Part shown: positions 33,409 through 43,284 of the stretch, piece by piece
Numbering within the stretch: the stretch's first letter is position 1
Layout of the letters: each line of letters opens with the position of its first letter
Origin: Bacillus sp. SG-1
GTDB taxonomy: Bacteria > Bacillota > Bacilli > Bacillales > Bacillaceae_B
Direction: 5' to 3'
Assembly (NCBI RefSeq): GCF_000181495.1
Contig: NZ_ABCF01000003.1
Location: forward strand, 1-64,000
Length of the DNA stretch: 64,000 bases
Notes under the pieces: model-generated
Database searches by the model: none
Seen by the model: only the letters and a program-made list of their open reading frames with translations
Told to the model about the DNA's origin: nothing
Program-made: the position numbers and the translations under genes

Positions 33409-34782
33409 ATGAGCAAAAGAGCACCCGTTAAGAAAAACGATTATATAGAGGATGCCTACTTTGAGGACCTGACCCACGACGGGAACGGTGTCACAAAAGT
33501 CGACGGCTATCCATTGTTTGTACCGAATGCCCTTCCTGGTGAAAGAGGAAAAGTCAAAGTCGTGAAGGCGAGCAAAAACTATGGCTTCGGCAAACTGATC
33601 GAGATCCATGAGGAAAGCGAGTACCGCCAGGAGCCCCCGTGCCCGATTTACCATCAATGCGGCGGCTGTCAGGTTCAGCATATTTCCTATGAAGGCCAGC
33701 TGAAGGCAAAAGAAAAGCATGTACGCGACGTCATGGCCAGAATCGGCAAGCTTCCGGATGTCCCGGTTCACCCGACACTCGGCATGGAAAACCCGTGGAG
33801 ATACCGCAACAAAGCAGCTGTCCCGGTCGGTGAAAGAGAAGGTGGTCTTGTTGCCGGCTTCTATCAGCAGCGCAGCCATGAAATCATCGATATGGAACGA
33901 TGCGTCATCCAGCATGAAAAAAATGATGAGATTGTCCAGAAGGTAAAAGAGATCTGCCAGAAATACGGCATTCGCCCATATAATGAAGAAAAGCATCGCG
34001 GAACACTAAGGCACATCATGACCCGATATGGATACCAAACGGGTGAAGTCATGGTCGTGCTGGTGACCCGGACAGCCGACCTTCCAAATAAAAATCAAAT
34101 CGTTGATGAAATTGTCAGCTCAATCGAAGGCGTTAAATCTGTCATTCAAAACGTGAATTCAAAACGAACGAACGTCATCATGGGAGACGAAACCAACGTC
34201 CTGTGGGGAGAAGAAGTCATCTATGACTATATCGGGGATGTAAAATTCGCAATCTCGGCACGCTCTTTCTATCAGGTGAATCCTGAACAGACCCGCGTAC
34301 TATATGAAAAAGCCCTGGAGTATGCCGACCTGAGCGGAGATGAAAATGTCATCGATGCTTACTGCGGTATCGGAACGATTTCCCTGTTCCTCGCTCAAAA
34401 GGCAAAGAAGGTATACGGAGTTGAAATCGTCCCGCAGGCGATTGAGGATGCGAAGAAAAACGCGGAATTGAACGGCTTTACCAACACAGAATTTGAAGCA
34501 GGCCCGGCAGAAGTGGTCATCCCAAGATGGTATGATGAAGGAATCAAAGCGGATGTCCTTGTCGTCGATCCGCCGCGAAAGGGCTGTGATGAAGCGCTAT
34601 TGAACACCATCCTTGAAATGAAACCGCGGAAGGTTGTTTATGTATCCTGTAATCCGGCCACGTTGGCACGTGATTTGCAAGTGCTAGAGGATGGCGGGTA
34701 CAGGACGCTTGAAGTGCAGCCTGTTGATATGTTCCCGCAGACTATGCATGTGGAGTGTGTAGCACAACTTGTATTAAAATAA
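33409..34782 (+). CDS. rlmCD: 23S rRNA (uracil-C5) methyltransferase RlmCD
   Basis: A 457-residue SAM-dependent methyltransferase that makes m5U in 23S rRNA (positions 747 and 1939 in the B. subtilis enzyme). An N-terminal TRAM domain (residues 8-65) is followed by the iron-sulfur Cys cluster C78-x5-C84-x2-C87 ([13 protein letters not shown]) with a fourth Cys near residue 165, and the C-terminal Rossmann domain with [14 protein letters not shown] and the catalytic [15 protein letters not shown] 33409 is chosen for its match to family length; a longer frame from 33265 or 33388 lacks support. A strong terminator follows. Confidence 0.93.
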   Translation: MSKRAPVKKNDYIEDAYFEDLTHDGNGVTKVDGYPLFVPNALPGERGKVKVVKASKNYGFGKLIEIHEESEYRQEPPCPIYHQCGGCQVQHISYEGQLKAKEKHVRDVMARIGKLPDVPVHPTLGMENPWRYRNKAAVPVGEREGGLVAGFYQQRSHEIIDMERCVIQHEKNDEIVQKVKEICQKYGIRPYNEEKHRGTLRHIMTRYGYQTGEVMVVLVTRTADLPNKNQIVDEIVSSIEGVKSVIQNVNSKRTNVIMGDETNVLWGEEVIYDYIGDVKFAISARSFYQVNPEQTRVLYEKALEYADLSGDENVIDAYCGIGTISLFLAQKAKKVYGVEIVPQAIEDAKKNAELNGFTNTEFEAGPAEVVIPRWYDEGIKADVLVVDPPRKGCDEALLNTILEMKPRKVVYVSCNPATLARDLQVLEDGGYRTLEVQPVDMFPQTMHVECVAQLVLK

Positions 34783-34794
34783 TATCTTTTCATT

Positions 34795-34824
34795 CGGTCC
34801 AGTCATTATCTGGGCCGTTTTTTT
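34795..34824 (+). terminator. Terminator after rlmCD
   Basis: CGGTCCAG and CTGGGCCG (one G-T pair) around a 7-base loop, followed by seven T residues. Confidence 0.88.
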
Positions 34825-35055
34825 CTGGTGATGTTTCCAAAATATAAGGAGTGTAGAGTGCGGTGGATTTGAATAAAACCTTTATTTTACCTCGTCATAA
34901 ATTGTGTTGTCAATAATAAATTTGTAATTATTTCTAGAAAATGTTATAATCTTCTTTAAGTTGTTTTTTAGCGTACGTTTTAAGAAAAATTCAAACAGTT
35001 TTGTGAGCTTTTAAGGTAGTAGTACCCGAGTGATAATACAAGGAGGACTAGTATA

Positions 35056-35910
35056 TTGAATTTAATCAATAAGAAAGTTACACATAAGCGGTTTGGCATG
35101 GGAAGTATCGTGAAACAGAATGATTCTATCGTTGAAATAAATTTCGCAACGGACAATAAAAAGTTTGTTTACCCCGATGTATTTGGTGAGCATCTAGAGC
35201 TTCATGATGCAAGTATTGCTCATTCACTCCACCAAATTATTCAAGAAAAGGTATTGGAACAAAAAGAAGAAGAGATGAAAAAGGAAGAGGAAATAAAGCT
35301 TCAGCGAAAGTATCAGGAGCTTCGCTTGGGACATGAAAAACTTATGAGAAATCATAAACTACATCCTGAATCCCAAATGGTTTTCTGGTGTGACGCAGAA
35401 GAGCAGAATAGCTCCCTTTCAGAGTGGAAGATTTTTTCAGGGGAAATAAAAAGCGGTAATAACAAAGGGAAGCCAAACAAGCCCATCCGCTTGCACCAAA
35501 ACAGTGCTGTCCTGCTGACGGCAGTAGAACCCGGCAGGCCTGAAGAAGACAGACGAATCTTGGGTGTCTATATGGTGAAAGATGGATTTATCGGGAAGCT
35601 TTGTGAAGATGGATATATCCCTGCTCATTCAGAATACAGATTGCAGCTGACTGAACAGGAATCGGATCAGATGCTTTTCTGGAACTATTACGTAAATGAA
35701 AAGTTTCCGCAGAAACAGACGTGGAATACAGGGAAGTACCGTTATTTTGATAATTCATGGATGGCTCAAATCCTGCGTGATATCGTTGCTTTGAAAAACG
35801 ACACGAGGGAACAAGAGCAGGCGCAGCAATTCTTTGATCATCATTGCAAAATGAATCAACTAATTGAGCAAGATTTACCGAAGCCTAATGGCTCATTAAT
35901 GCGTGCTTAG
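35056..35910 (+). CDS. Hypothetical protein with N-terminal Tudor-like barrel
   Basis: A 284-residue soluble protein. Residues 1-50 (KKVTHKRFGMGSIVKQNDSI, then VEINFATDNKKFVYPDVFGE) match the small SH3/Tudor-like barrel found in proteins that act on nucleic acids, such as the UvrD C-terminus. A strongly charged coiled coil (residues 60-95) and an uncharacterised C-terminal domain follow. A nucleic-acid or stress-linked role is plausible but unproven. The start is TTG 35056 with AGGAGG 9 bases upstream. The gene stands between two terminators. Confidence 0.6.
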   Translation: MNLINKKVTHKRFGMGSIVKQNDSIVEINFATDNKKFVYPDVFGEHLELHDASIAHSLHQIIQEKVLEQKEEEMKKEEEIKLQRKYQELRLGHEKLMRNHKLHPESQMVFWCDAEEQNSSLSEWKIFSGEIKSGNNKGKPNKPIRLHQNSAVLLTAVEPGRPEEDRRILGVYMVKDGFIGKLCEDGYIPAHSEYRLQLTEQESDQMLFWNYYVNEKFPQKQTWNTGKYRYFDNSWMAQILRDIVALKNDTREQEQAQQFFDHHCKMNQLIEQDLPKPNGSLMRA

Positions 35911-35953
35911 AGGGTTTGCGATATTGCGGTACAAAGATTAAATGACGAAATAG

Positions 35954-35988
35954 AAGTCCGGGAATCTAAAAAGATCCCCGGACTTTTT
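35954..35988 (+). terminator. Terminator after the Tudor-like gene
   Basis: AAGTCCGGG and CCCGGACTT form a perfect 9-bp stem followed by six T residues. Confidence 0.9.
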
Positions 35989-36106
35989 TCTGATTTATGG
36001 ACAGCTTTCTAAGAGGTTCTGCTTTATACACTACCTCTTCGTCCCATAGCACCAATTACCAATACATAAGAAACAAGGACCCTATCCATCTGGCAACAAG
36101 AAAATA

Positions 36107-36169
36107 TTGTATATAAACCTTACCTGTTATACAATAGTTAGTAACAAAATCAATACTGTTTTAGTACAG
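36107..36169 (+). promoter_or_regulatory. Promoter and operator of the malate synthase gene
   Basis: TTGTAT (36107-36112) and TACAAT (36130-36135) form a 17-base-spaced promoter. The imperfect palindrome CTGTTTTAGTACAG (36156-36169) lies 21 bases after the -10 box. The same motif, CTGTATTAGTACAG, occurs in the leader of aceA, so both glyoxylate-shunt genes probably answer to the same regulator. Confidence 0.6.
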
Positions 36170-36197
36170 TGTTATATATCACAAAGGAGGAAATAGG

Positions 36198-38374
36198 ATG
36201 GATCGCTATGTTTCTTGTGGGAATTTAAAAGTGGAGAACCTGTTTTATGATTTTATTAATTCTGAAGTGCTGCCAGGATTAGGAGTCCAAGATTTTTGGG
36301 ACAAATTTGAAAGACTTATAGAGGAACTTACGCCTGAGAATAAGGCTCTTTTAAAACAGCGCGACGACATACAAAATCGGCTGAATGAGTGTGGTATCGA
36401 AAATATGTCTCATTTGATACAAAGAAATATAAATCCTTTTTAAAGGAAATTGATTACTTGGAAGATGAAGTAGAAGACTTTGTCATTAGCACAGAAAATG
36501 TGGATGAGGAGGTCGCTCTACAGGCAGGACCGCAATTGGTGGTGCCTGTGAATAATGCGCGTTATGCGATTAACGCCGCAAACGCCAGGTGGGGAAGTCT
36601 GTACGATGCGCTTTATGGAACAGATGCCATTTCAGAAGATGGCGGTTGTGAACGGAGCCGATCTTACAATCCAAAGCGGGGAGAAAAGGTTATCGCATTT
36701 GCCAAGCAATTTCTCGATGATACCATTCCTCTTACAGACGGATCGCATAAAGAAGTCATTCAATACCGTATTGCCGTGAACAAGCTTCAGGCTCATCTGG
36801 AGGATGGAAGAATCGTTGAGTTAATGGATCCTTTAAAGGTAGTGGGATACAGCGGAATTCCGGAAGATCCAAGCGGAGTGCTTTTTAAAAATAACAACCT
36901 CCATTTTGAAATCCAACTGGATCGCGGACATCCTATTGGAAAGAGGGACAATGCTGGTGTAAAAGACATTGTCATGGAGTCTGCAGTAACCACAATCATG
37001 GATTGTGAAGATTCTGTTGCTGCAGTGGATGCTGAAGATAAGGTTGAGGTATACCGGAACTGGCTCGGATTAATGACCGGGACGTTAACGGCAACTTTTA
37101 AAAAGGGAGGCAAAACGGTTACCCGCTCCCTGAACCCGGACTTGACGTATACTTCCCTGTCAGGGAGTATGTTTTCTTTGCGTGGCCGCTCTCTTCTTTT
37201 TGTGAGGAATGTAGGACACTTAATGACGACCAACGTCGTGCTGGACAGCAATGGCGAGGAGATACCAGAAGGAATCTTGGATGGTGTCATCACTAGTTTA
37301 ATAGCGAAGCATGAACTCCTTCAAGAGGGCGGCTTTAAAAATTCCTCAAAAGGGTCCGTCTATATTGTAAAACCGAAAATGCATGGCTCAAAAGAGGTGG
37401 GGTTTGCTGATAAGCTCTTCAATCGTATTGAAGATATGCTGGGACTCGAACGGTATACATTGAAAATTGGTGTCATGGATGAGGAAAGGCGAACATCCCT
37501 CAATCTGAAAAATTGTATAAACGAAGTGAAGAACCGGGTTGTTTTCATCAACACAGGCTTTCTGGATCGTACAGGTGATGAGATTCATACATCCATGGAA
37601 GCTGGAATCATGTGCCGCAAAAATGATATGAAGACAACAAGCTGGCTGCAAGCATATGAACGTGCCAATGTGGCTGCTGGTCTGGCAGCAGGGCTAAAAG
37701 GAAAAGCTCAGATCGGAAAAGGGATGTGGGCCATGCCGGATCGGATGGCGGAGATGCTGCAGCAAAAAATCGGACACCTCAAAACAGGGGCCAATACAGC
37801 TTGGGTTCCATCTCCAACGGCAGCTACCTTGCATGCACTTCACTATCATGAAGTGAATGTGGCGGAGATACAACAAGGGCTGGAGAAAGGTTCCCATAAT
37901 AATCATGATGACATGCTGGTGCTCCCTGTTGTGGAAAAACCAACATGGTCAAAGGAAGAAATTCAGCAGGAGCTTGATAACAATATCCAAGGCATCCTCG
38001 GGTATGTTGTACGCTGGGTGAACCAAGGAATAGGCTGTTCAAAAGTGCCGGATATCAATAATATAGGGCTTATGGAAGACCGGGCGACGCTGCGCATATC
38101 AAGTCAGCATGTGGCCAACTGGCTGCACCACGGAGTTTGCACTTATGAACAAGTGAAAGAGACCTTAGAGCGCATGGCCAAAGTCGTCGATGAGCAAAAC
38201 GAAGGTGATCCGGATTATCAGCGAATGTCTCCGGATTACGAGTGTTCGGCGGCTTTTCAAGCAGCTTCGGATTTAATCTTTGAGGGTTATCAACAGCCAA
38301 ATGGATACACTGAGCCGATTTTGCATAAGCGCCGGCTTGAAGTCAAAGGGAATGCGGGGAAGTTAGTTAATTGA
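36198..38374 (+). pseudogene. glcB: Malate synthase G, frameshifted
   Basis: Malate synthase G condenses glyoxylate with acetyl-CoA to malate. The two frames together give about 724 residues, the length of the full enzyme. The first frame (MDRYVSCGNLKVENLFYDFI to IQNRLNE) shifts at 36390-36394 to a second that continues as [20 protein letters not shown] and runs complete to stop. Catalytic regions are intact: [42 protein letters not shown] and [14 protein letters not shown]. The shift is an extra TG in GAGTGTGGTAT: removing it restores LNEWYRKY. Either the gene is broken or the assembly has a 2-base error. AAAGGAGG precedes the ATG. Confidence 0.9.
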
Positions 38375-38392
38375 GGATGAGATAATACATTA

Positions 38393-38427
38393 AAAAACTA
38401 CACTTGAAACAGGGTGTAGTTTTTTTG
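38393..38427 (+). terminator. Terminator after the malate synthase gene
   Basis: AAACTACAC and GTGTAGTTT form a 9-bp perfect stem followed by seven T residues. Confidence 0.9.
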
Positions 38428-38576
38428 GTGGGTTAGTTGCTATAAAAAAAGTGAACACATTTCTAACTAAAGAATATGTTTCTGTTCTATAACAGGTTAT
38501 TGGTATCAAGTTGCTAAAACAGAAGCTTTTTTGCTCGTATTAATATTAAAAAAATATTTTCAGAATTTTTTAATAA

Positions 38577-38643
38577 TCTGTTGCACAACAGAAAGACGTT
38601 GTTATATAATAATACCAGATAAGTTAATTCTGTATTAGTACAG
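38577..38643 (+). promoter_or_regulatory. Promoter with two operators for isocitrate lyase
   Basis: TTGCAC (38581-38586) and TATAAT (38605-38610), spaced by 18 bases, form a promoter. The perfect palindrome TCTGTTGCACAACAGA (38577-38592) covers the -35 box. Downstream, CTGTATTAGTACAG (38630-38643) repeats the motif in the malate synthase leader. A repressor could act at either site; its gene is not identified in this window. Confidence 0.6.
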
Positions 38644-38661
38644 TGACTGGAGGATGGGAGA

Positions 38662-39951
38662 ATGACGAACGAAACGGTAAATAATGAGGCAAAGGCACTT
38701 AGAGAAGATTGGGAGATGAATCCGAGATGGAATGGGGTAGAGCGTCCTTACTCACCCCAAGATGTGTTACGGCTGCGGGGATCTTTAAAAGTTGAACATA
38801 CTTTAGCTCAAAAGGGATCCGAGAAGTTGTGGAAACTGATCAATGAAGAACCTTTTGTAAATGCCTTGGGTGCGTTAACGGGAGGGCAGGCCGTTCAGCA
38901 GGTGAAAGCCGGACTGAAAGCCATCTATCTAAGCGGCTGGCAGGTAGCAGCTGATGCAAACGTTGCGGGCCAGATGTATCCGGACCAAAGCTTGTATCCA
39001 GTGAACTCTGTTCCGCAAGTAGTGAAACGCATTAATAATTCTTTAATACGCGCAGATCAAATTCAACACATGGAAGGCGAAGGCGATATCGATTACTTCG
39101 CACCAATTGTAGCCGATGCGGAAGCAGGGTTTGGCGGGCAGTTAAATGTATTTGAGTTGATGAAAAGCATGATCGAAGCAGGAGCCTCTGGAGTTCACTT
39201 TGAGGATCAATTGGCATCAGAGAAGAAATGCGGTCATTTAGGAGGGAAAGTTTTACTTCCAACGCAAACAGCCGTTAAAAATCTTATTTCAGCCCGTCTT
39301 GCCGCTGATGTATCCGGGGTGCCAACTGTCTTGGTTGCACGAACGGATGCGGATGCCGCCGATTTAATCACCAGCGATATCGACCCGGCAGATGCTACAT
39401 TTATTACGGGTGAAAGAACACCAGAAGGATTCTTCCGCACTAGGTCGGGAATTCAGCAAGCCATTGCACGCGGTCTGGCTTATGCTCCATATGCCGATCT
39501 AATCTGGTGTGAAACATCCAAGCCGTGTCTCGAGGAAGCGAGAACCTTTGCGGAGGCCATTCATGAAAAGTTCCCAGGCAAGCTGCTGGCTTATAACTGT
39601 TCACCATCCTTCAACTGGGAAGCCAATCTAGATAAAGAAACCATCGAAACGTTCCAAGTCGAACTCGGTAAAATGGGCTACAAGTTCCAATTTGTTACGC
39701 TTGCCGGCTTCCACGCACTGAATTATGGAATGTTTGAACTCGCACGCGGGTATAAAACGCGCGGTATGGGTGCCTATTCCGAACTGCAGCAATCAGAGTT
39801 TGCCGCTGAAAAACATGGATACACGGCAACTAGACATCAACGAGAAGTCGGAACGGGATACTTTGACGAGGTCACACAAGTCATCACAGGAGGCACATCC
39901 TCTACCACAGCTTTAAAAGGCTCGACTGAAACAGCTCAGTTTCAAAGTTGA
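38662..39951 (+). CDS. aceA: Isocitrate lyase
   Basis: A 429-residue cytoplasmic enzyme that cleaves isocitrate to glyoxylate and succinate in the glyoxylate shunt. The signature KKCGHLGG (Cys190) holds the catalytic Cys; [18 protein letters not shown] and NCSPSFNW are other family motifs. GGAGGATGGGAG precedes the ATG. It lies downstream of malate synthase G with its own promoter, and the malate synthase gene carries a terminator, so the two are separate transcripts that share an operator motif. A YhfH zinc-ribbon gene follows after 33 bases. Confidence 0.97.
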   Translation: MTNETVNNEAKALREDWEMNPRWNGVERPYSPQDVLRLRGSLKVEHTLAQKGSEKLWKLINEEPFVNALGALTGGQAVQQVKAGLKAIYLSGWQVAADANVAGQMYPDQSLYPVNSVPQVVKRINNSLIRADQIQHMEGEGDIDYFAPIVADAEAGFGGQLNVFELMKSMIEAGASGVHFEDQLASEKKCGHLGGKVLLPTQTAVKNLISARLAADVSGVPTVLVARTDADAADLITSDIDPADATFITGERTPEGFFRTRSGIQQAIARGLAYAPYADLIWCETSKPCLEEARTFAEAIHEKFPGKLLAYNCSPSFNWEANLDKETIETFQVELGKMGYKFQFVTLAGFHALNYGMFELARGYKTRGMGAYSELQQSEFAAEKHGYTATRHQREVGTGYFDEVTQVITGGTSSTTALKGSTETAQFQS

Positions 39952-39984
39952 ATTTTATTAAAAAATATATCGGAGGGATTCAGA

Positions 39985-40113
39985 ATGAACGTACAGAAGG
40001 CTGCAAAGAAAGGTTCAAAGGAATGCAGTGATTGCGGAAAAACTATCGATAACAGCCAATTCGCTTATTTTAACCAATGTGAAAAATGCTTACGAAATGC
40101 GGATCACTTATAA
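39985..40113 (+). CDS. YhfH family zinc-ribbon protein
   Basis: A 42-residue protein MNVQKAAKKGSKECSDCGKT and then IDNSQFAYFNQCEKCLRNAD, with two CxxC pairs that can bind one zinc ion. It matches the short YhfH family of Bacillus; the function is unknown. GGAGGG precedes the ATG by 7 bases. It could be cotranscribed with aceA and is closed by a strong terminator. Confidence 0.8.
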   Translation: MNVQKAAKKGSKECSDCGKTIDNSQFAYFNQCEKCLRNADHL

Positions 40114-40187
40114 GCTAAAGGGACGGATTACGATAAAATACCAATGAAGTTACGCCAAGAGAAAAACAAATAGATTTTAGGCAAGAT

Positions 40188-40234
40188 AAAAATGCCCAAT
40201 GTCCTGTTCTGACAGGAGTTGGGCATTTTTTTTT
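40188..40234. terminator. Strong bidirectional terminator
   Basis: AATGCCCAA and TTGGGCATT, with an inner GTCCTG / CAGGA, form a long stem flanked by A and T runs. It serves the aceA/yhfH side and the yczE gene on the minus strand. Confidence 0.9.
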
Positions 40235-40243
40235 CCTATCAAT

Positions 40244-40888
40244 CTATGTTGTAAAGAATTCATCTTTTTGCTTCTTAGGCTGTGAAAGCACTTCGATCCA
40301 CCGTGTACAAACTTTATAAGAGTATTGGAAAATCGGACTCTGGATGAAGGTATAAAGGAAGGTGAAAATGAAGACAGGGCCGCCCAGCAGCCATGCAGCA
40401 ATCAGCACACTGCTCTCAACCATGATCCGGACGCTGCTTATTGAAAATCCGAGCTTATCTGATAGCGAAAGCATGAATCCATCTCTTGGACCCGAGCCTA
40501 TCCTTGATGCATTATACATCCCGCCGCCAAACCCCATGATGACAATGCCTGTAAGGAGGACGAGAATGTCTAATGGAAGGGAAGAGGGCTGTGGGAGAAT
40601 ATTGAGCCAGAGAAAACCGTCTACCATGATACCGACCAGGACGGCATTTAGAAACGTGCCGATATTGATGTATCGGCGGTCGATGGCCAGGGACACAAGC
40701 ACAAGAAGGATGCCGACGGTGATATTCCATGTCCCTACCGTAAATCCGAATTTTTCATGAAGGGCAAGATTCAAAACATCCCACGGGTGGATCCCCAAAT
40801 GTTTCACTTTAATGGCGACGGCTATGCCGTAACTGAAAAGGATCAGCCCAAGTATGAAAAAAGAAAACCGTATCCAGAGTTTCATCAC
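40244..40888 (-). CDS. YczE family integral membrane protein
   Basis: A 214-residue membrane protein with five helices matching the YczE/YyaS/YitT family: IRFSFFILGLILFSYGIAVA, then GIHPWDVLNLALHEKFG and GGGMYNASRIGSGPRDGFML. B. subtilis YczE is needed for production of certain secondary metabolites, but no such cluster is nearby. Start ATG 40888 or the next ATG at 40885; the ribosome site is weak. Confidence 0.85.
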   Translation of the reverse strand: MMKLWIRFSFFILGLILFSYGIAVAIKVKHLGIHPWDVLNLALHEKFGFTVGTWNITVGILLVLVSLAIDRRYINIGTFLNAVLVGIMVDGFLWLNILPQPSSLPLDILVLLTGIVIMGFGGGMYNASRIGSGPRDGFMLSLSDKLGFSISSVRIMVESSVLIAAWLLGGPVFIFTFLYTFIQSPIFQYSYKVCTRWIEVLSQPKKQKDEFFTT

Positions 40889-41023
40889 ATCACTACTTTC
40901 GCGTATATACTCTCACAAGTTTAACGTATGAATTCCACAGAGGAAAGATGTTTCCCTTATCGTTTCTACTCCCGATTAAAAACCATATATATAGAGTAAA
41001 AGACTTCCAGGAGTAGATGCGCA

Positions 41024-42256
41024 TTGAACAAGCAGGACAGTAAATTCAGATGGGTGATATTTGCCACTGTGTTGTTTACCTATTTATTGATGTCGAGCCA
41101 GCGGACTGCTCCCGGCTTGATTACGGATCAATTAATGAGTGATTTTGGCGTAACCGCTTCAACGATTGGGCTGGTGGCAAGCATTCAATTCTTTGTCTAC
41201 ACCGGACTGCAGATCCCGATGGGGGTGATGGCAGACCGTTACGGACCGAATGTTTTGCTTATCGCCGGTACGGCACTCACTGGAATGGGGACGATCATCT
41301 ATAGTTTGGGCACACATGAATTTGTCCTGTTCTTTGCCCGGATTCTAACAGGGATAGGGGATGCGACAATCTGGGTGAACATGGTGCTGATCCTGAGCCT
41401 GCGGTTTAATGAAAAAGAATTCACCCGGTTAATCGGTGTTGCCGGCATGACGGGAAGCCTTGGATTCCTGCTGGCCACAGTCCCATTCTCGACCGTGATC
41501 GTCCTGCTCGGCTGGCGCGGGGCATTTTTATCTGCCGGGGTCCTTTTGTGTTTATGCAGCATCTTGCTTTTTACTGTACTAGTAAAAAAATCAGAACCAT
41601 CGGTGTCGGTGAAAAATAAAGGGAAGCATGAAAAGCTGTCGGTATTATTGCGAAGGATATTTTCAAGTCGGCAGGCATGGGCATTATTCTTGTGCCATTT
41701 TGGAATTGTCGGAGGGTATATAGGGTTCATTGGTTCATGGGCAGTCCCCTATGCGATGGATATCTATGGTTTGACGCGGGTAGGAGCAAGTAAACTCATC
41801 ATGGTCAGTCTGTTGGGAGCCCTGATTGGAGCCCCTCTGATCGGCTGGATTTCAAGTTTTCTGCAGGATATCAAGCGGACTTATATCGTGTTTCACATCA
41901 CAGTATTTTTATGCTGGTCAGCCTTTCTTTTATTTAAGGGTCATCCTTCATTCTTCATGCTTGTCCTCTTATTCTTTATCATTGGCTTCGGGTTCGGCTC
42001 CAACTCCTTAACATTTGCACTCGTTCGGCAAACGTTCCCCATAACGGAATCCGGAATGGTCACCGGGTTTGCGAACACGGGCGGGTTCTTAAGTGCTGTA
42101 TTGCTGCCGGGCATTTTTGGGTTTATATTGGATCATTCAGCAAGCGGCGGATACTACTACGGCTTCATTACTCCTGTGGTCTTTTCCTTGTTTGGCATAG
42201 TCGGAGTAATTATTGTGAAAGAAAAGAGTAGGGTTGGAGGACGTTTGCAGGGGTAA
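41024..42256 (+). CDS. MFS transporter
   Basis: A 410-residue major facilitator with 12 predicted helices. Motif A between helices 2 and 3 is GVMADRYGPNVLL. The helical arrangement and a central hydrophilic loop (VKKSEPSVSVKNKGKHEKLS) are typical. The substrate is unknown. The start is TTG 41024, with CAGGAG 11 bases upstream; a nearby ATG is out of frame. A repeat array and a MarR gene follow; MarR may control it. Confidence 0.82.
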   Translation: MNKQDSKFRWVIFATVLFTYLLMSSQRTAPGLITDQLMSDFGVTASTIGLVASIQFFVYTGLQIPMGVMADRYGPNVLLIAGTALTGMGTIIYSLGTHEFVLFFARILTGIGDATIWVNMVLILSLRFNEKEFTRLIGVAGMTGSLGFLLATVPFSTVIVLLGWRGAFLSAGVLLCLCSILLFTVLVKKSEPSVSVKNKGKHEKLSVLLRRIFSSRQAWALFLCHFGIVGGYIGFIGSWAVPYAMDIYGLTRVGASKLIMVSLLGALIGAPLIGWISSFLQDIKRTYIVFHITVFLCWSAFLLFKGHPSFFMLVLLFFIIGFGFGSNSLTFALVRQTFPITESGMVTGFANTGGFLSAVLLPGIFGFILDHSASGGYYYGFITPVVFSLFGIVGVIIVKEKSRVGGRLQG

Positions 42257-42305
42257 AGGGGCTTTCTTTTTTGTTGGCTGGTTGGGATTTGTAGTGAATC
42301 GGAGG

Positions 42306-42420
42306 TTTATCGGCGATTCTATGAATTTATCAGCGATTTTGGGAGTTTATCGGCGATTTTCCGGATTTATCAGCGATTTTTACAAAAATATCGGCCATTC
42401 TCAAATTTTATCAGCGATTC
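42306..42420. repeat. 20-bp-period array, TTTATCGGCGAT family (6 units)
   Basis: TATC(G/A)GCGATT recurs at 42308, 42328, 42348, 42368, 42389 and 42409 (spacings 20, 20, 20, 21, 20), alternating G and A at the fifth position in most units. It is the reverse complement of the family at 24092. It lies between the MFS and MarR genes. Confidence 0.85.
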
Positions 42421-42523
42421 AGTAAAAATTCCCGGTCCCGATTTCCGCACGGCTGGGCATAGAGTACAAGTTACAGTAGAATAATAAGAAGTAACATTAG
42501 ACAAGGTAAAAGGGGCACGTGCA

Positions 42524-42964
42524 ATGAGTAAAAAGGATTATCAGTTGGACGAATCCATCGGCTACAAATTATTTCACGCTTCAAGATTGATGAACAGCAG
42601 GTTAAATCAAAACTTCCGCCTCCATGAATACTCGATAACGTATGAACAATGGCAGGTCCTCAGCCGGTTGTATGAAGAAGATGGAATCACACAAAATCAA
42701 TTGGCCAATAGCATCGAGAGAGACCAGGCTAGCATATCACGTCTGATTGATAATATGATCAAAAAAGAATTAGTGACGCGTGTACCAGACGACACCGACA
42801 AGCGCATTAAGCGTATTTACTTGACAGAAGAAAGCAAAAAAATCCAGAGAGACCTCGAAGATTTGGCATTTAAGACCATATCACAGGCGACCCGTAACAT
42901 GAGTGAAAAAGAATTAGAGATATGCCTGAAGATGCTCGATCAAATACGGAGCAATCTCAAATAA
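42524..42964 (+). CDS. MarR family transcriptional regulator
   Basis: A 146-residue DNA-binding protein with the MarR winged helix: a dimerising N-terminal helix (YKLFHASRLMNSRLNQNFR), the helix-turn-helix with ITQNQLANSIERDQASISRL near residue 60-80, and the wing DDTDKRIKRIYLTEESK. It probably responds to a small phenolic or oxidant and may control the adjacent MFS gene or the catalase gene. AAAAGGGG precedes the ATG. The 320 bases downstream to katE contain only a GC-rich hairpin-like stretch near 43148-43175. Confidence 0.9.
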   Translation: MSKKDYQLDESIGYKLFHASRLMNSRLNQNFRLHEYSITYEQWQVLSRLYEEDGITQNQLANSIERDQASISRLIDNMIKKELVTRVPDDTDKRIKRIYLTEESKKIQRDLEDLAFKTISQATRNMSEKELEICLKMLDQIRSNLK

Positions 42965-43284
42965 GCAGCAAGCTGGTGGATTAGGCACTATATCCGCGGG
43001 TTTGTTGTTTTTTTTTGACGGAGGCTGTTATTGGATCAAGGGATGGAAGGGGTAGCGGACCTTTAACGCTGTAAATGGGCCAATGAGAGAGGCGCTTTTC
43101 CCGCACTTTTTTGTTATTGATGACCTTTCAGAAACTGCCACCTAGGCAACCGGACAGGCACGATGTCCCGGTTATTTTTAAAAGTAAACCAGCCTGCATC
43201 AACATCAGAAAACACCTAGTTCTAATTTCCGGAAAACAAGTCATATGTATGTAAATGGATAGAACAAACAGGGTGGGTGAATGC

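Noticed and set aside
36107-36169. Catabolite-repression (cre) site at the malate synthase leader
   Set aside because: The dyad CTGTTTTAGTACAG does not contain the TGNAANCG core of cre sites.
43148-43175. Hairpin upstream of katE as a terminator or riboswitch
   Set aside because: AACCGGACA / TGTCCCGGTT pairs only with a bulge and the T-run is short; no known riboswitch features are visible.
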